From assembly GCA_002305505.1 (NCBI GenBank), contig DBRC01000039.1, positions 1 through 6,993 on the forward strand: a DNA stretch of 6,993 nt. The letters are read 5' to 3'. The position numbers were made by a program, and so were the translations under genes. Within the stretch, counting starts at the first letter, position 1; each line of letters starts with the position of its first letter. The stretch comes from Prevotella sp. UBA1378. Lineage in GTDB: Bacteria; Bacteroidota; Bacteroidia; Bacteroidales; Bacteroidaceae. Under the pieces are notes generated by a model. That model saw only the letters and a program-made list of their open reading frames with translations. It was not told the DNA's origin and did not search any database. Of the stretch, positions 1-6,805 are shown in pieces.

Positions 1-23
1 GGGTCCGAGTCCCGTTTTCCGCT
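1..23 (+). tRNA. 3' end of a tRNA gene, probably tRNA-Gly (partial, cut by the window edge)
   Basis: The first bases read as the T-arm and 3' acceptor strand of a tRNA: GGG, a seven-base loop TCCGAGT, CCCGT closing the T stem, then TTTCCGC as acceptor positions 66-72 and T as discriminator base 73. No CCA follows, as is usual for Bacteroidetes tRNA genes. The acceptor strand implies a 5' end of GCGGAAA, and U73 with a G1-C72 pair is typical of bacterial tRNA-Gly. The anticodon lies outside the window, so the isoacceptor cannot be read. One oddity is the second T-loop base: it is C where the almost universal TTCRANY pattern has T (the pseudouridine-55 site). That could be a sequencing error at a contig end, a real variant, or a sign of a tRNA remnant. 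A T run at 25-29 follows and may help transcription stop. Confidence 0.75.
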
Positions 24-58
24 CTTTTTGAATATTTTAGGAAAACAAGCATTCTCAA

Positions 59-604
59 ATGAATTTATATTTAAGGTATTTTGATAGGGAAGCATTGGTG
101 TCTAATGTTGAAGATGCTATATCTTTCTTGGCCGACATAGATGAAATAGGGATGAATCCTATGCTGGAGGCAGATATACGGGAATATGTGTTGAGCGACG
201 TATACTACCCGAAGCGGTATAAGATTCGCCCCCGTGTTTATTTTATCATCATCAAGACAGAAGCGGCGACAATGCAGGATTTCAAGGAAAAGAAAGCTGT
301 GCACAGTGTTGCGGCGGCAGAGGAAAAGGAAAAAATGGTGTCGCCGGCGATTGTACGCTTAAGCGAAGACCTGCCGGGCTGGTACGAAGGGTCCATAGAT
401 TTCAAGCGCGTGCTTCAGGTGCCGGGTACCGGGAAATTCCAATATCGTGATACCCACTTTGTTGCCCGGTGTAAAGCTACTTCAGGTTTAGACTGTTATA
501 ACCGCATCGTAGACCACTTGCGCCAGCGGGTGGACAACCGCAGCCAGTTTCCCTCGGCGAAAGGTAAGAACTTCAGATTCCGCTACTTGGGCGCTTGGAA
601 ATAA
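59..604 (+). CDS. Conserved-looking protein of unknown function upstream of ssb (181 aa)
   Basis: I do not recognise a named family. The protein is soluble: there is no signal peptide and no hydrophobic stretch long enough to span a membrane. Residues 1-66 look like one small domain (acidic helix around 15-45, then a basic stretch YYPKRYKIRPR at 49-59 leading into the strand VYFIIIK at 60-66). A charged linker rich in Ala, Glu and Lys (about 69-93) separates it from a C-terminal part that is rich in Arg, Lys and aromatics (about 95-181, ending in RFRYLGAWK). The basic C-terminus would suit nucleic-acid or ribosome contact, but that is only inference. The ATG at 59 is the first good start after the tRNA, about 35 bp downstream of it. 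There is no Shine-Dalgarno sequence. The gene ends 12 bp before ssb on the same strand, so co-transcription is likely. A weak -7-like box (TATTTTAG, 33-40) precedes it, with no matching -33 box. Confidence 0.8.
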   Translation: MNLYLRYFDREALVSNVEDAISFLADIDEIGMNPMLEADIREYVLSDVYYPKRYKIRPRVYFIIIKTEAATMQDFKEKKAVHSVAAAEEKEKMVSPAIVRLSEDLPGWYEGSIDFKRVLQVPGTGKFQYRDTHFVARCKATSGLDCYNRIVDHLRQRVDNRSQFPSAKGKNFRFRYLGAWK

Positions 605-616
605 AAGCCAGAGGCT

Positions 617-1045
617 ATGAATAAGGTGATGTTAATCGGTAATGTCGGGCAAGAACCTGAGGTGCGTTATGTCGACCAAGGGGTTGCGGTTGCACGCTTT
701 TCGCTTGCAACGACTGAGCGTGGCTATACCTTGCAAAACGGCACACAAGTGCCCGACCATACGGATTGGCATAATGTTGTTTTGTGGCGTCGCTTAGCCG
801 AGGTTGTAGAAAAGTATGTGCATAAAGGGGATAAGCTGTATATAGAGGGGAGGATAAGGTATACCTCGTACGACGATAAGCAGGGCAGGCGTAGGTATGT
901 AACGGAAATATGGGCGGAGAACATGGAAATGCTGACACCCAAATCTGCGGCTACTGCCAGTCAGCCGTCCCAGCCGGCGGGCAATGCCGCCGGGCCGTCG
1001 CAACAGCCGGCTCCGGGCAACGAATCGGAGGCATTACCTTTCTGA
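617..1045 (+). CDS. ssb: Single-stranded DNA-binding protein (142 aa)
   Basis: SSB coats single-stranded DNA as a homotetramer during replication, recombination and repair, and recruits partner enzymes through its C-terminal tip. The OB fold covers about residues 1-110. It opens with MNKVMLIGNVGQEPEVRY, the usual SSB start, and goes on through FSLATTER, DWHNVVLWRRLAE, KGDKLYIEGRIR, a loop YDDKQGRRRY and the last strand TEIWAENMEML. A flexible Ser/Pro/Gln/Gly/Ala tail (about 109-135) ends in ESEALPF. The terminal Pro-Phe needed for partner binding is kept, but the tip is less acidic than the DDDIPF of Escherichia coli. The length is normal for the family. The gene starts 12 bp after the unknown gene, and gldE begins 3 bp past its stop, so the three are probably one operon. 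ssb followed by gldE is a common arrangement in Bacteroidetes. Confidence 0.97.
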   Translation: MNKVMLIGNVGQEPEVRYVDQGVAVARFSLATTERGYTLQNGTQVPDHTDWHNVVLWRRLAEVVEKYVHKGDKLYIEGRIRYTSYDDKQGRRRYVTEIWAENMEMLTPKSAATASQPSQPAGNAAGPSQQPAPGNESEALPF

Positions 1046-1048
1046 ATC

Positions 1049-2371
1049 ATGATAGAGTATCAGCAAATACTGACTGAAGTTCAATTCATACCTCCTACGG
1101 CAGGGGCAATCATAGCAGGCATACTGGCTTGCCTGTTGCTGATAGTGTCGGGCTTTGCTTCTGGTTCGGAAATAGCTTTTTTCTCTTTATCGCCGAACGA
1201 TATCAATGAGCTGGAAGAAAGGAAGAACGAGCGGGACGGGAAAATACTCCGTTTGCGCGAAGACTCCGAACGCACATTGGCTACGATTCTGATAACAAAC
1301 AATCTGGTTAATGTAACAATCATCATGCTCTGCAATTATTTCTTTGAACATGCCGTTTCTTTTGGCAATGCAGCATGGTTACACTTCCTTTGCATCACGG
1401 TGTTGCTTACATTCCTGTTGCTGCTCTTCGGCGAAATTCTCCCCAAGGTTTATTGCGGACAGCAGCCTCTTGCCTTTTGCCGTACGGCTGTCAACGGCAT
1501 TCTGTTTTTCTGGAAGTTGTTTTATCCGTTTTCGAGTGTCCTTCTGCGCTCCGGCTTCATTGCAGGGAAGGTGTTGCAGAAAGAAAATCATGTGTTGAGC
1601 ATAGGCGACCTTGAGCAGGCCTTGGAGTTGACGGATAAAAATGACCTGAAAGACGAACAGAGGATGTTGGAGGGCATAGTACGCTTCGGGGATGAGACGG
1701 CTAAAGAAATAATGACGAGCAGGCAGGATGTGATTGATCTTGATTTCCGGTCTACTTTCTCGGAGGTGCTCAAGTGCATCGTCGATAATAATTATTCGCG
1801 TATTCCTGTTTATCAGGACAATATCGACAATATACGGGGTATCCTGTATATCAAGGACTTGCTTCCGCATCTTAATAAGCCTGCAACATTTCGTTGGCAG
1901 TCGTTGATACGTGCCCCGTATTTTGTTCCGGAAACAAAGAAGATTGACGATTTGCTGCGCGAGTTCCAAGAGAATAAAGTGCACATTTCCGTTGTCGTTG
2001 ACGAGTTTGGAGGTACGAGCGGAATTGTTACGCTTGAAGACATCTTGGAGGAAATCGTCGGCGAGATAAATGACGAATACGATGAAGATGAGAAAAGCTA
2101 TGTCCGCGTGAATAGTAATACATATATCTTTGACGGAAAAACGCTTCTCAGCGATTTTTACAAGATTCTCCATCTTGATGACGAAACCTTTGTGGATGTA
2201 GAAGGCGATGCCGATACATTGGCCGGGTTGCTATTGGAAATCAAAGGTGAATTCCCGGCGCTACATGAGAAGATAGGCTTTCGGAACTTCACTTTTGAAG
2301 TAATGGAGATGGATGAGCGCCGTATTGTAAAAATCAAAGTCATTATGCACGGATCGGAATCTGATTCGTGA
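1049..2371 (+). CDS. gldE: GldE/CorC-type CNNM transmembrane and CBS-domain protein (440 aa)
   Basis: This inner-membrane protein belongs to the hemolysin C/CorC/CNNM group, whose members are linked to magnesium or cobalt transport. The Bacteroidetes branch beside ssb is named GldE after a gliding-motility gene of Flavobacterium. In order: hydrophobic segments at about 17-36, 80-97, 110-128 and 145-166 form the DUF21/CNNM membrane domain, including the characteristic FGEILPK at 127-133. A CBS pair follows (about 221-273 with SRIPVY at 250-255, and 285-336 with VVDEFGGTSGIVTLEDILEE at 316-335). A CorC_HlyC transporter-associated domain (about 350-433) carries DVEGDADTLAGLLLEIKGEFP. All parts are present, and the length is normal. 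The start lies 3 bp after the ssb stop, which suggests coupled translation. In a non-gliding gut Bacteroidales species, a transport or envelope role is more likely than motility; that is inference. Confidence 0.92.
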   Translation: MIEYQQILTEVQFIPPTAGAIIAGILACLLLIVSGFASGSEIAFFSLSPNDINELEERKNERDGKILRLREDSERTLATILITNNLVNVTIIMLCNYFFEHAVSFGNAAWLHFLCITVLLTFLLLLFGEILPKVYCGQQPLAFCRTAVNGILFFWKLFYPFSSVLLRSGFIAGKVLQKENHVLSIGDLEQALELTDKNDLKDEQRMLEGIVRFGDETAKEIMTSRQDVIDLDFRSTFSEVLKCIVDNNYSRIPVYQDNIDNIRGILYIKDLLPHLNKPATFRWQSLIRAPYFVPETKKIDDLLREFQENKVHISVVVDEFGGTSGIVTLEDILEEIVGEINDEYDEDEKSYVRVNSNTYIFDGKTLLSDFYKILHLDDETFVDVEGDADTLAGLLLEIKGEFPALHEKIGFRNFTFEVMEMDERRIVKIKVIMHGSESDS

Positions 2372-2381
2372 TGTGGCCACT

Positions 2382-4235
2382 TTATATTGTCACCTTCTTT
2401 TTCCCGATGATATAAAGGCCCTTGCATAGTCTTGTCCGGTCTGTACCGAGATAACGGCCGTCGATGGAATAAATGCGGCCCGGCGTGCCATTCGCATCCG
2501 GTTGGTAGATGCCATTGTCGACACCGCCCATGAATTTGAATGTTACTGTACCTCCGGCCGTGTTTTCCCGGATGTCTGTAATAGGCTTGCCCATGTAGTT
2601 ACCGCGGTAAACCGTTGCTGCAGGTATCGTCTCGTCCGTCAGTTCCGTTACGTTGCTTGTTCCGGGGAAAGGGTCGCCTGCCAGTTCGGCATTATACATT
2701 TCTTCTGTGAAGAACTGCCCGCCATATTTGTCGAGCAATGCTTGCACTGTTGTCAGGCTGCTGCTGATTTTCTCATATTTATAGTATGAAGGGACGAACA
2801 TGCCGTCGGCAGGGATAATCGTCATTCGCGGATGCCCTGCTACGGCGTTTACTTTCGGTGCACCCAAAGTGAATGCTGATGCATTATAATCGACGTGATA
2901 GACCAGCATGCCGTGTCCCGGCAGATATGAGTTCCATCCGCTTTGCTGTACACTTTGAACAAGATAGTATTCCGTATGTTGTTCATCCTTATCGTTTAAT
3001 ATCCGGTAAGCTTTCCCCCCTTCTGCCAGTGTTTTCAATGACACATCCGCCGCAGTCGTCAAGGTGTCTATAGTCATCCACCCCATCCGCTCGCGCTCCC
3101 AGCAGGAGTATTCCACGGGCGTATAACCCAAATTGGCATATTCTCCCTCGTCCATAATATCCCAGTAATCAAGGTTTTGGTTGATGCATTTTACGGCGGG
3201 CGAAGTGCTGCTGGGGTATAGGTCGGGTAATCCCAGGCAATGGGAAAACTCATGGCAGAATAGTCCGATACCGTTAATCTGTGGGCCGTATTTTGCAGTG
3301 GTCAAAGGGTCAAAGTTCAGTTCGTTATTCACTCCGTATCTGCAAATCCTTTTCCCGTCGAACGACTTGCCTGGCGTGACGGTCCCGGATTTAGGCCAAA
3401 TGCAATCGCTGGAATTCCCGGAAATGCTTTGTGAATACCCTGCATAGATGATGTAAACGAGGTCGACATAATTGTCGCCGTTGCTATCGTATGATGCGAA
3501 GTCGATGTCAGCATCAAGGGCAGTGCATGCATCACTGAAGAGTGCCGACATGTTTTCGCCGTTAGAGTCGCCCCTCCCATAATACTTCAGCGGTTGTGGA
3601 AGTTTTACCGGTCCATACACGTCAAACTGCGGGGTGAACTTACCGGAGCTCATGTCCTTGAAATAGCGTTTTACGCTCCCATAGTTCAGATAGTATTGCG
3701 ACCCCATATCCTTGTCTGTAACCGGGTCGAACAGCTCATCGGCATTCAGGTATTTGTTAAAGGCTTTGCGGGGCTCGGGTATGGTGAATGTAGAATCACT
3801 GAATTCTACCAATATCACAACGGCCTTAGGCGAGCCTAAATGGGGAAACAGGGTGTTGTCATTCGCCATCGGTTCTCTCTTCAATACGGACTTCCTCCTG
3901 TTTTGCTCTGAATTTAAGAAAAAGGCATCCGTATCCTGTTTCTTTATCTGCATGTTCTCTTCATCAGTACGTGCATTGGCTTCGTGTGCCAATATGCCTG
4001 TCGACCGCAATAAGCCGCCGTCATCTACCTGGGCTATGAAGTAATCGAATCCCTCATGGAAAAGGAGGACGCCGTCGGTCGTTGTATAGTAGTGGAAGTC
4101 GGCATTGCCGTATCCCTTTACCCGGAGTTCCGTGCCATCGCTCTGTTTAACGACATGGATTCCCGGCATCACTTTAGCACCCCAGCATACGGGCGGAAAG
4201 GTGGCGAGAAGTAGGGTTATGATAAGATGTTTCAT
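2382..4235 (-). CDS. Secreted M6-family zinc metalloprotease (617 aa)
   Basis: This is a likely exported endopeptidase related to immune inhibitor A. With the start at 4235 the protein opens with a typical signal peptide (MKHLIITLLLATFPPVCWGA, residues 1-20). An in-frame ATG at 4259 would add eight residues in front of it and overlap the upstream gene, so the shorter form is preferred. The N-terminal region (about 25-90; HYYTTTDGVLLF, ILAHEA) matches the M6 propeptide-like segment. The catalytic region holds a calcium-type loop DSNGDNYVD (about 250-258), the zinc site HEFSHCLGLPD (about 328-338; two His, a catalytic Glu and a distal Asp as third ligand) and a likely Met-turn at WDIMD (about 358-362). 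All catalytic residues are intact. The last ~25 residues (IYSIDGRYLG ... KGLYIIGKKKVTI) resemble C-terminal tails of secreted Bacteroidetes proteins. The Cys in the signal region lacks a good lipobox, so I do not call it a lipoprotein. It lies 7 bp downstream of the flavodoxin/ferredoxin gene and converges on gldE. Confidence 0.9.
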   Translation of the reverse strand: MKHLIITLLLATFPPVCWGAKVMPGIHVVKQSDGTELRVKGYGNADFHYYTTTDGVLLFHEGFDYFIAQVDDGGLLRSTGILAHEANARTDEENMQIKKQDTDAFFLNSEQNRRKSVLKREPMANDNTLFPHLGSPKAVVILVEFSDSTFTIPEPRKAFNKYLNADELFDPVTDKDMGSQYYLNYGSVKRYFKDMSSGKFTPQFDVYGPVKLPQPLKYYGRGDSNGENMSALFSDACTALDADIDFASYDSNGDNYVDLVYIIYAGYSQSISGNSSDCIWPKSGTVTPGKSFDGKRICRYGVNNELNFDPLTTAKYGPQINGIGLFCHEFSHCLGLPDLYPSSTSPAVKCINQNLDYWDIMDEGEYANLGYTPVEYSCWERERMGWMTIDTLTTAADVSLKTLAEGGKAYRILNDKDEQHTEYYLVQSVQQSGWNSYLPGHGMLVYHVDYNASAFTLGAPKVNAVAGHPRMTIIPADGMFVPSYYKYEKISSSLTTVQALLDKYGGQFFTEEMYNAELAGDPFPGTSNVTELTDETIPAATVYRGNYMGKPITDIRENTAGGTVTFKFMGGVDNGIYQPDANGTPGRIYSIDGRYLGTDRTRLCKGLYIIGKKKVTI

Positions 4236-4242
4236 AAGCGGC

Positions 4243-5031
4243 TTATTTTGTTTTGTCATTCAATTCGTAATAGTACTGCCCTCTTTTCCTTGTCCGTTTA
4301 CCGTAGTTGATGGCATGCTTAGGGCAATGGTGGTAACAGGCCAGGCAACAAGTACAGCTGCCGTCATGTTTCCATCCGGGAGCAAGCCCATTGCCTCCGG
4401 TGATATTACGGGTGGGGCATACATTAGCACAGATGCCGCACCGTATGCAGGTTTCCGTGTCAACAGTGAACGGTCCGTCCGTAATCATCTTTGCGTTGAA
4501 ATAGGCACCGATTACGTATGAGTAAAGCTTAGGGGCGGCGCCTTTCACAAGCTCCCGTATACCCTTCTTCTGCTCAGCAATCAGCCGGGCATAGGTTTCA
4601 AGGTCTTTTTGTGCCTGCAGTTTCTTCTCTTTTTCTCTTTCCGGGGTATCCGTATACATGTACGGCAGGCAAACGTACGATTCGGGCATGATGAGCGAGA
4701 ATGCACTGTCGGCTTTCATGCGTTTAGCCTTCAGGGCCTTGGAGAATATCTCCATCGTTTCGCCGATGCTGTCGCCGCAGGTGCAGAGCACATAACAATA
4801 TGCCGTAGCCCCGGACTCAAAATGAGCCCGCCGGATAAACTCCCTCACGATGTGCGGCGGCTGCCATCCGTGCACGGGAAAACAAAACCCTATGCGTTCG
4901 TTCTCTTCCAAGGTATAGTGGCAGTCGCCTTCCAGTTCTTCAGGGATGAAGAACAGTTTTTCGTTGGTTCTTTCAGCGAGGTACCTTGCTGCCCAGCGTG
5001 TATTGCCTGTGCCCGAAAAATAGAATATCAT
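4243..5031 (-). CDS. EFR1-type flavodoxin-like protein with two [4Fe-4S] ferredoxin motifs (262 aa)
   Basis: This is a predicted cytoplasmic electron carrier or oxidoreductase that joins a flavodoxin-like FMN domain to a bacterial ferredoxin domain. The N-terminus MIFYFSGTGNTRWAARYLAE is the phosphate-binding loop of flavodoxins. The segment around 46-130 (GFCFPVHGWQPP, YVLCTCGDSIGET) fits the rest of that fold. Two cluster motifs follow: CIRCGICANVCP (Cys 195, 198, 201, 205) and CTCCLACYHHCP (Cys 226, 229, 232, 236, plus an extra Cys 228). Both can bind a [4Fe-4S] cluster. The frame stays open to an ATG at 5076, but the start at 5031 is chosen because the flavodoxin core begins there and a consensus promoter lies inside the longer version. 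The redox partner and substrate are unknown. The M6 protease gene starts 7 bp after its stop, so the two probably share a transcript. Confidence 0.88.
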   Translation of the reverse strand: MIFYFSGTGNTRWAARYLAERTNEKLFFIPEELEGDCHYTLEENERIGFCFPVHGWQPPHIVREFIRRAHFESGATAYCYVLCTCGDSIGETMEIFSKALKAKRMKADSAFSLIMPESYVCLPYMYTDTPEREKEKKLQAQKDLETYARLIAEQKKGIRELVKGAAPKLYSYVIGAYFNAKMITDGPFTVDTETCIRCGICANVCPTRNITGGNGLAPGWKHDGSCTCCLACYHHCPKHAINYGKRTRKRGQYYYELNDKTK

Positions 5032-5035
5032 ATTG

Positions 5036-5061
5036 CAAAGATAATGTAAATCAAAGATAAT
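5036..5061. repeat. 10-bp direct repeat CAAAGATAAT, two copies
   Basis: CAAAGATAAT occurs at 5036-5045 and again at 5052-5061, 16 bp apart start to start, with an AT-rich spacer. Each copy contains one minus-strand -7 box (TATCTTTG). It may be a duplicated promoter element or a binding site, or chance in an AT-rich intergenic region. Confidence 0.6.
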
Positions 5062-5066
5062 ACAAA
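5036..5066 (-). promoter_or_regulatory. Bacteroidetes-type promoter for the flavodoxin/ferredoxin gene
   Basis: On the minus strand TTTG (5066-5063) is followed after exactly 19 bp by TATCTTTG (5043-5036). This matches the Bacteroidetes primary sigma factor consensus TTTG-N19-21-TAnnTTTG in every fixed base. The -7 box ends only 4 bp before the ATG at 5031, so transcription from it would begin at or next to the start codon and give an almost leaderless mRNA. A second identical -7 box (TATCTTTG, 5059-5052) would give a leader of about 15-20 nt, but has no TTTG at the right distance. Confidence 0.6.
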
Positions 5067-5115
5067 AAGAAATCATTATTTTCTCGGCAATACGGCATTA
5101 TTCATGATAATTTGT

Positions 5116-5123
5116 TAATTTTG
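5116..5123 (+). promoter_or_regulatory. Probable -7 box of the truA promoter
   Basis: TAATTTTG fits TAnnTTTG in all fixed positions and lies 20 bp before the truA ATG, giving a short leader of roughly 15 nt. No TTTG is found 19-21 bp upstream, so the -33 element is weak or absent. The intergenic region is shared with the divergent minus-strand promoter. Confidence 0.5.
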
Positions 5124-5143
5124 CACCTAAATTCAAAATAAGT

Positions 5144-5872
5144 ATGCGTTACTTCATCACATTCAGTTATGATGGCACCCGGTATCACGGATGGCAGAAA
5201 CAACCCAACGGTAATTCCGTGCAAGAAGAGTTAGAGCGGGCTCTTTCCTTGATATTGCGTTCTGATATTCAAGTTGTCGGTGCGGGAAGAACGGATGCAG
5301 GAGTTCATGCGCGCATGATGGTAGCCCATTTCGATATGGAGGCCGAACTCGACAGCATGCAGCTGGTTTACCGCTTGAACCGTCTGTTGCCGCGCGACAT
5401 TGCCGTTAGCAAGGCAGAGCGTGTGCCGGACAACCTTCATGCACGCTTCAGTGCCATTTCCCGGATGTACCGTTATTATATACATACCCGGAAAGACCCG
5501 TTCCGCCGGGCATATTCGTGCGAGCTTCATTATGAACTTGATTTCGGGCAGATGAACCGTGCAGCCGAGATGCTTAAGACGTACGACGACTTCGGGGCAT
5601 TCTGTAAAAGCCATACGGACGTAAAGACCACTCTTTGCCGCGTCACCACAGCTCATTGGCATGAGCAGGCCCCGGCTGCTTGGTATTTCGAGATCCGGGC
5701 CAACCGCTTCTTGCGCAACATGGTGCGGGCCGTCGTCGGCACGTTGCTGGAGGTGGGCCGCGGCCGGCTCACATTGGATGAATTCTGCAAAGTGATTGAG
5801 GGAAGGAAGCGGACAGATGCCGGCGAAAGCATGCCGGGTAATGCGCTGTTCTTGGAAGATATACAATATTGA
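5144..5872 (+). CDS. truA: tRNA pseudouridine(38-40) synthase TruA (242 aa)
   Basis: TruA converts uridines 38, 39 and 40 in the anticodon stem-loop of many tRNAs to pseudouridine. The N-terminus (RYFITFSYDGTRYHGWQKQP) is the standard TruA start, followed by SVQEELERAL. The catalytic motif GAGRTDAGVHA is at 46-56 with the nucleophile Asp51. RFSAISRMYRYYI (101-113) holds the conserved active-site Tyr109, and RFLRNMVRAVVGTLLEVGRGR (188-208) is the signature of the C-terminal half. The protein has the usual length and no missing key residue. The ATG at 5144 begins the family-typical sequence directly and follows a -7 box at 5116-5123. It diverges from the flavodoxin/ferredoxin gene, and a transporter gene follows 15 bp after its stop, probably on the same transcript. 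Confidence 0.97.
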   Translation: MRYFITFSYDGTRYHGWQKQPNGNSVQEELERALSLILRSDIQVVGAGRTDAGVHARMMVAHFDMEAELDSMQLVYRLNRLLPRDIAVSKAERVPDNLHARFSAISRMYRYYIHTRKDPFRRAYSCELHYELDFGQMNRAAEMLKTYDDFGAFCKSHTDVKTTLCRVTTAHWHEQAPAAWYFEIRANRFLRNMVRAVVGTLLEVGRGRLTLDEFCKVIEGRKRTDAGESMPGNALFLEDIQY

Positions 5873-5887
5873 TAGGTATCAAAGGCG

Positions 5888-6805
5888 ATGTGGTTAATTT
5901 TAGCTTTTCTATCGGCCGCCCTGTTGGGCTTCTACGATTCGTTCAAGAAGAAAGCACTGGAGGATAACGCTGTTATTCCCGTGTTATTTCTCAATACGCT
6001 TTTTTCGTCCCTTATTTTTTTGCCGTTCATCATATTGAGCAGTCAAACGTCGGTGCTTGACGGGTCGATTTTCCATGTCGATAGCGGGGGATGGGAAACA
6101 CACCGGTACATTGTGCTTAAAAGCCTGATAGTGCTTAGCAGTTGGATCTTGGGATATTTCGGTATGAAACACCTGCCCTTAACGATTGTCGGCCCTATCA
6201 ATGCCACCCGTCCCGTGATGGTACTTGTCGGCGCCTTGCTTGTTTTCGGCGAGCGGCTGAATCTTTGGCAGTGGCTTGGCGTGATGTTGGCAGTGATATC
6301 ATTTTTGATGTTGAGCCGCAGCGGCAAGAAAGAGGGCATCGATTTCAAGCACGACCGTTGGATTTACATGATTGTCGGTGCCGCCGCCCTTGGTGCTGCC
6401 AGCGGCCTTTATGACAAATACCTCATGGCACCGGTCGCGAGTGGGGGAGCCGGGCTCGACCGCATGATTGTCCAGTCGTGGTATAACATATACCAGTGCT
6501 TCATGATGGGAGCCATGATGATGCTGTTATGGTGGCCGAAACATAAGCACACGACGCCTTTTCATTGGGATTGGTCAATAATTGGTGTCAGCGTGTTCCT
6601 GAGTACGGCTGATTTTGTATATTTCTATTCGCTCTCTTTCCCGGCAGCAATGATCAGTATCGTTTCGATGATTCGCCGTGGCAGTGTTGTCGTCAGCTTC
6701 ATAATCGGTGCTTTAGCTTTCCATGAAAAAAACCTGAAAGCTAAAGCCGCCGACTTGGCCTTGGTGATTTTAGGAATGATATTCCTTTATATCGGTTCAA
6801 AATAG
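5888..6805 (+). CDS. EamA/DMT-superfamily transporter (305 aa)
   Basis: This is an inner-membrane protein with two repeated halves of about five helices each, the layout of drug/metabolite transporters. Hydrophobic segments lie at about 2-17, 29-50, 76-93, 97-119, 126-142, 158-175, 196-216, 230-249, 252-277 and 286-303. The first half ends in the family-typical pattern NATRPVMVLVGALLVFGERL then WLGVMLAVISFLML (105-141). The second half repeats it with SMIRRGSVVVSFIIGALAFHE and LALVILGMIFLYIG. Each carries a Glu near the end of the penultimate helix (E122, E280), as in EamA proteins. The substrate cannot be told from sequence; relatives carry amino acids, nucleosides or sugars. The start at 5888 lies 15 bp after truA with no promoter between. 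The stop overlaps the end of a minus-strand gene remnant by 9 bp. Confidence 0.9.
   Translation: MWLILAFLSAALLGFYDSFKKKALEDNAVIPVLFLNTLFSSLIFLPFIILSSQTSVLDGSIFHVDSGGWETHRYIVLKSLIVLSSWILGYFGMKHLPLTIVGPINATRPVMVLVGALLVFGERLNLWQWLGVMLAVISFLMLSRSGKKEGIDFKHDRWIYMIVGAAALGAASGLYDKYLMAPVASGGAGLDRMIVQSWYNIYQCFMMGAMMMLLWWPKHKHTTPFHWDWSIIGVSVFLSTADFVYFYSLSFPAAMISIVSMIRRGSVVVSFIIGALAFHEKNLKAKAADLALVILGMIFLYIGSK

Noticed and set aside
1379..2173. Long open frame of 264 codons on the minus strand inside gldE
   Set aside because: It lies wholly within a gene with clear CNNM, CBS and CorC domains, and its translation has no recognisable domain or pattern. It is an antisense shadow.
2373..2380. Perfect 8-bp palindrome GTGGCCAC between the convergent genes, considered as a terminator
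   Set aside because: It has no loop and no adjacent T run, so it cannot form a useful hairpin. A palindrome of this size can easily occur by chance.
4236..4259. Longer start for the M6 protease at 4259
   Set aside because: It would put eight polar residues before the signal peptide and overlap the upstream gene. The start at 4235 gives a standard signal peptide.
5032..5076. Upstream extension of the flavodoxin/ferredoxin protein by 15 residues
   Set aside because: The extension contains the consensus promoter and the direct repeat, and the flavodoxin core starts at the later Met.
5231..5866. Open frame of 211 codons on the minus strand inside truA
   Set aside because: It is antisense to an intact, well-conserved truA, and the translated sequence has no family features.
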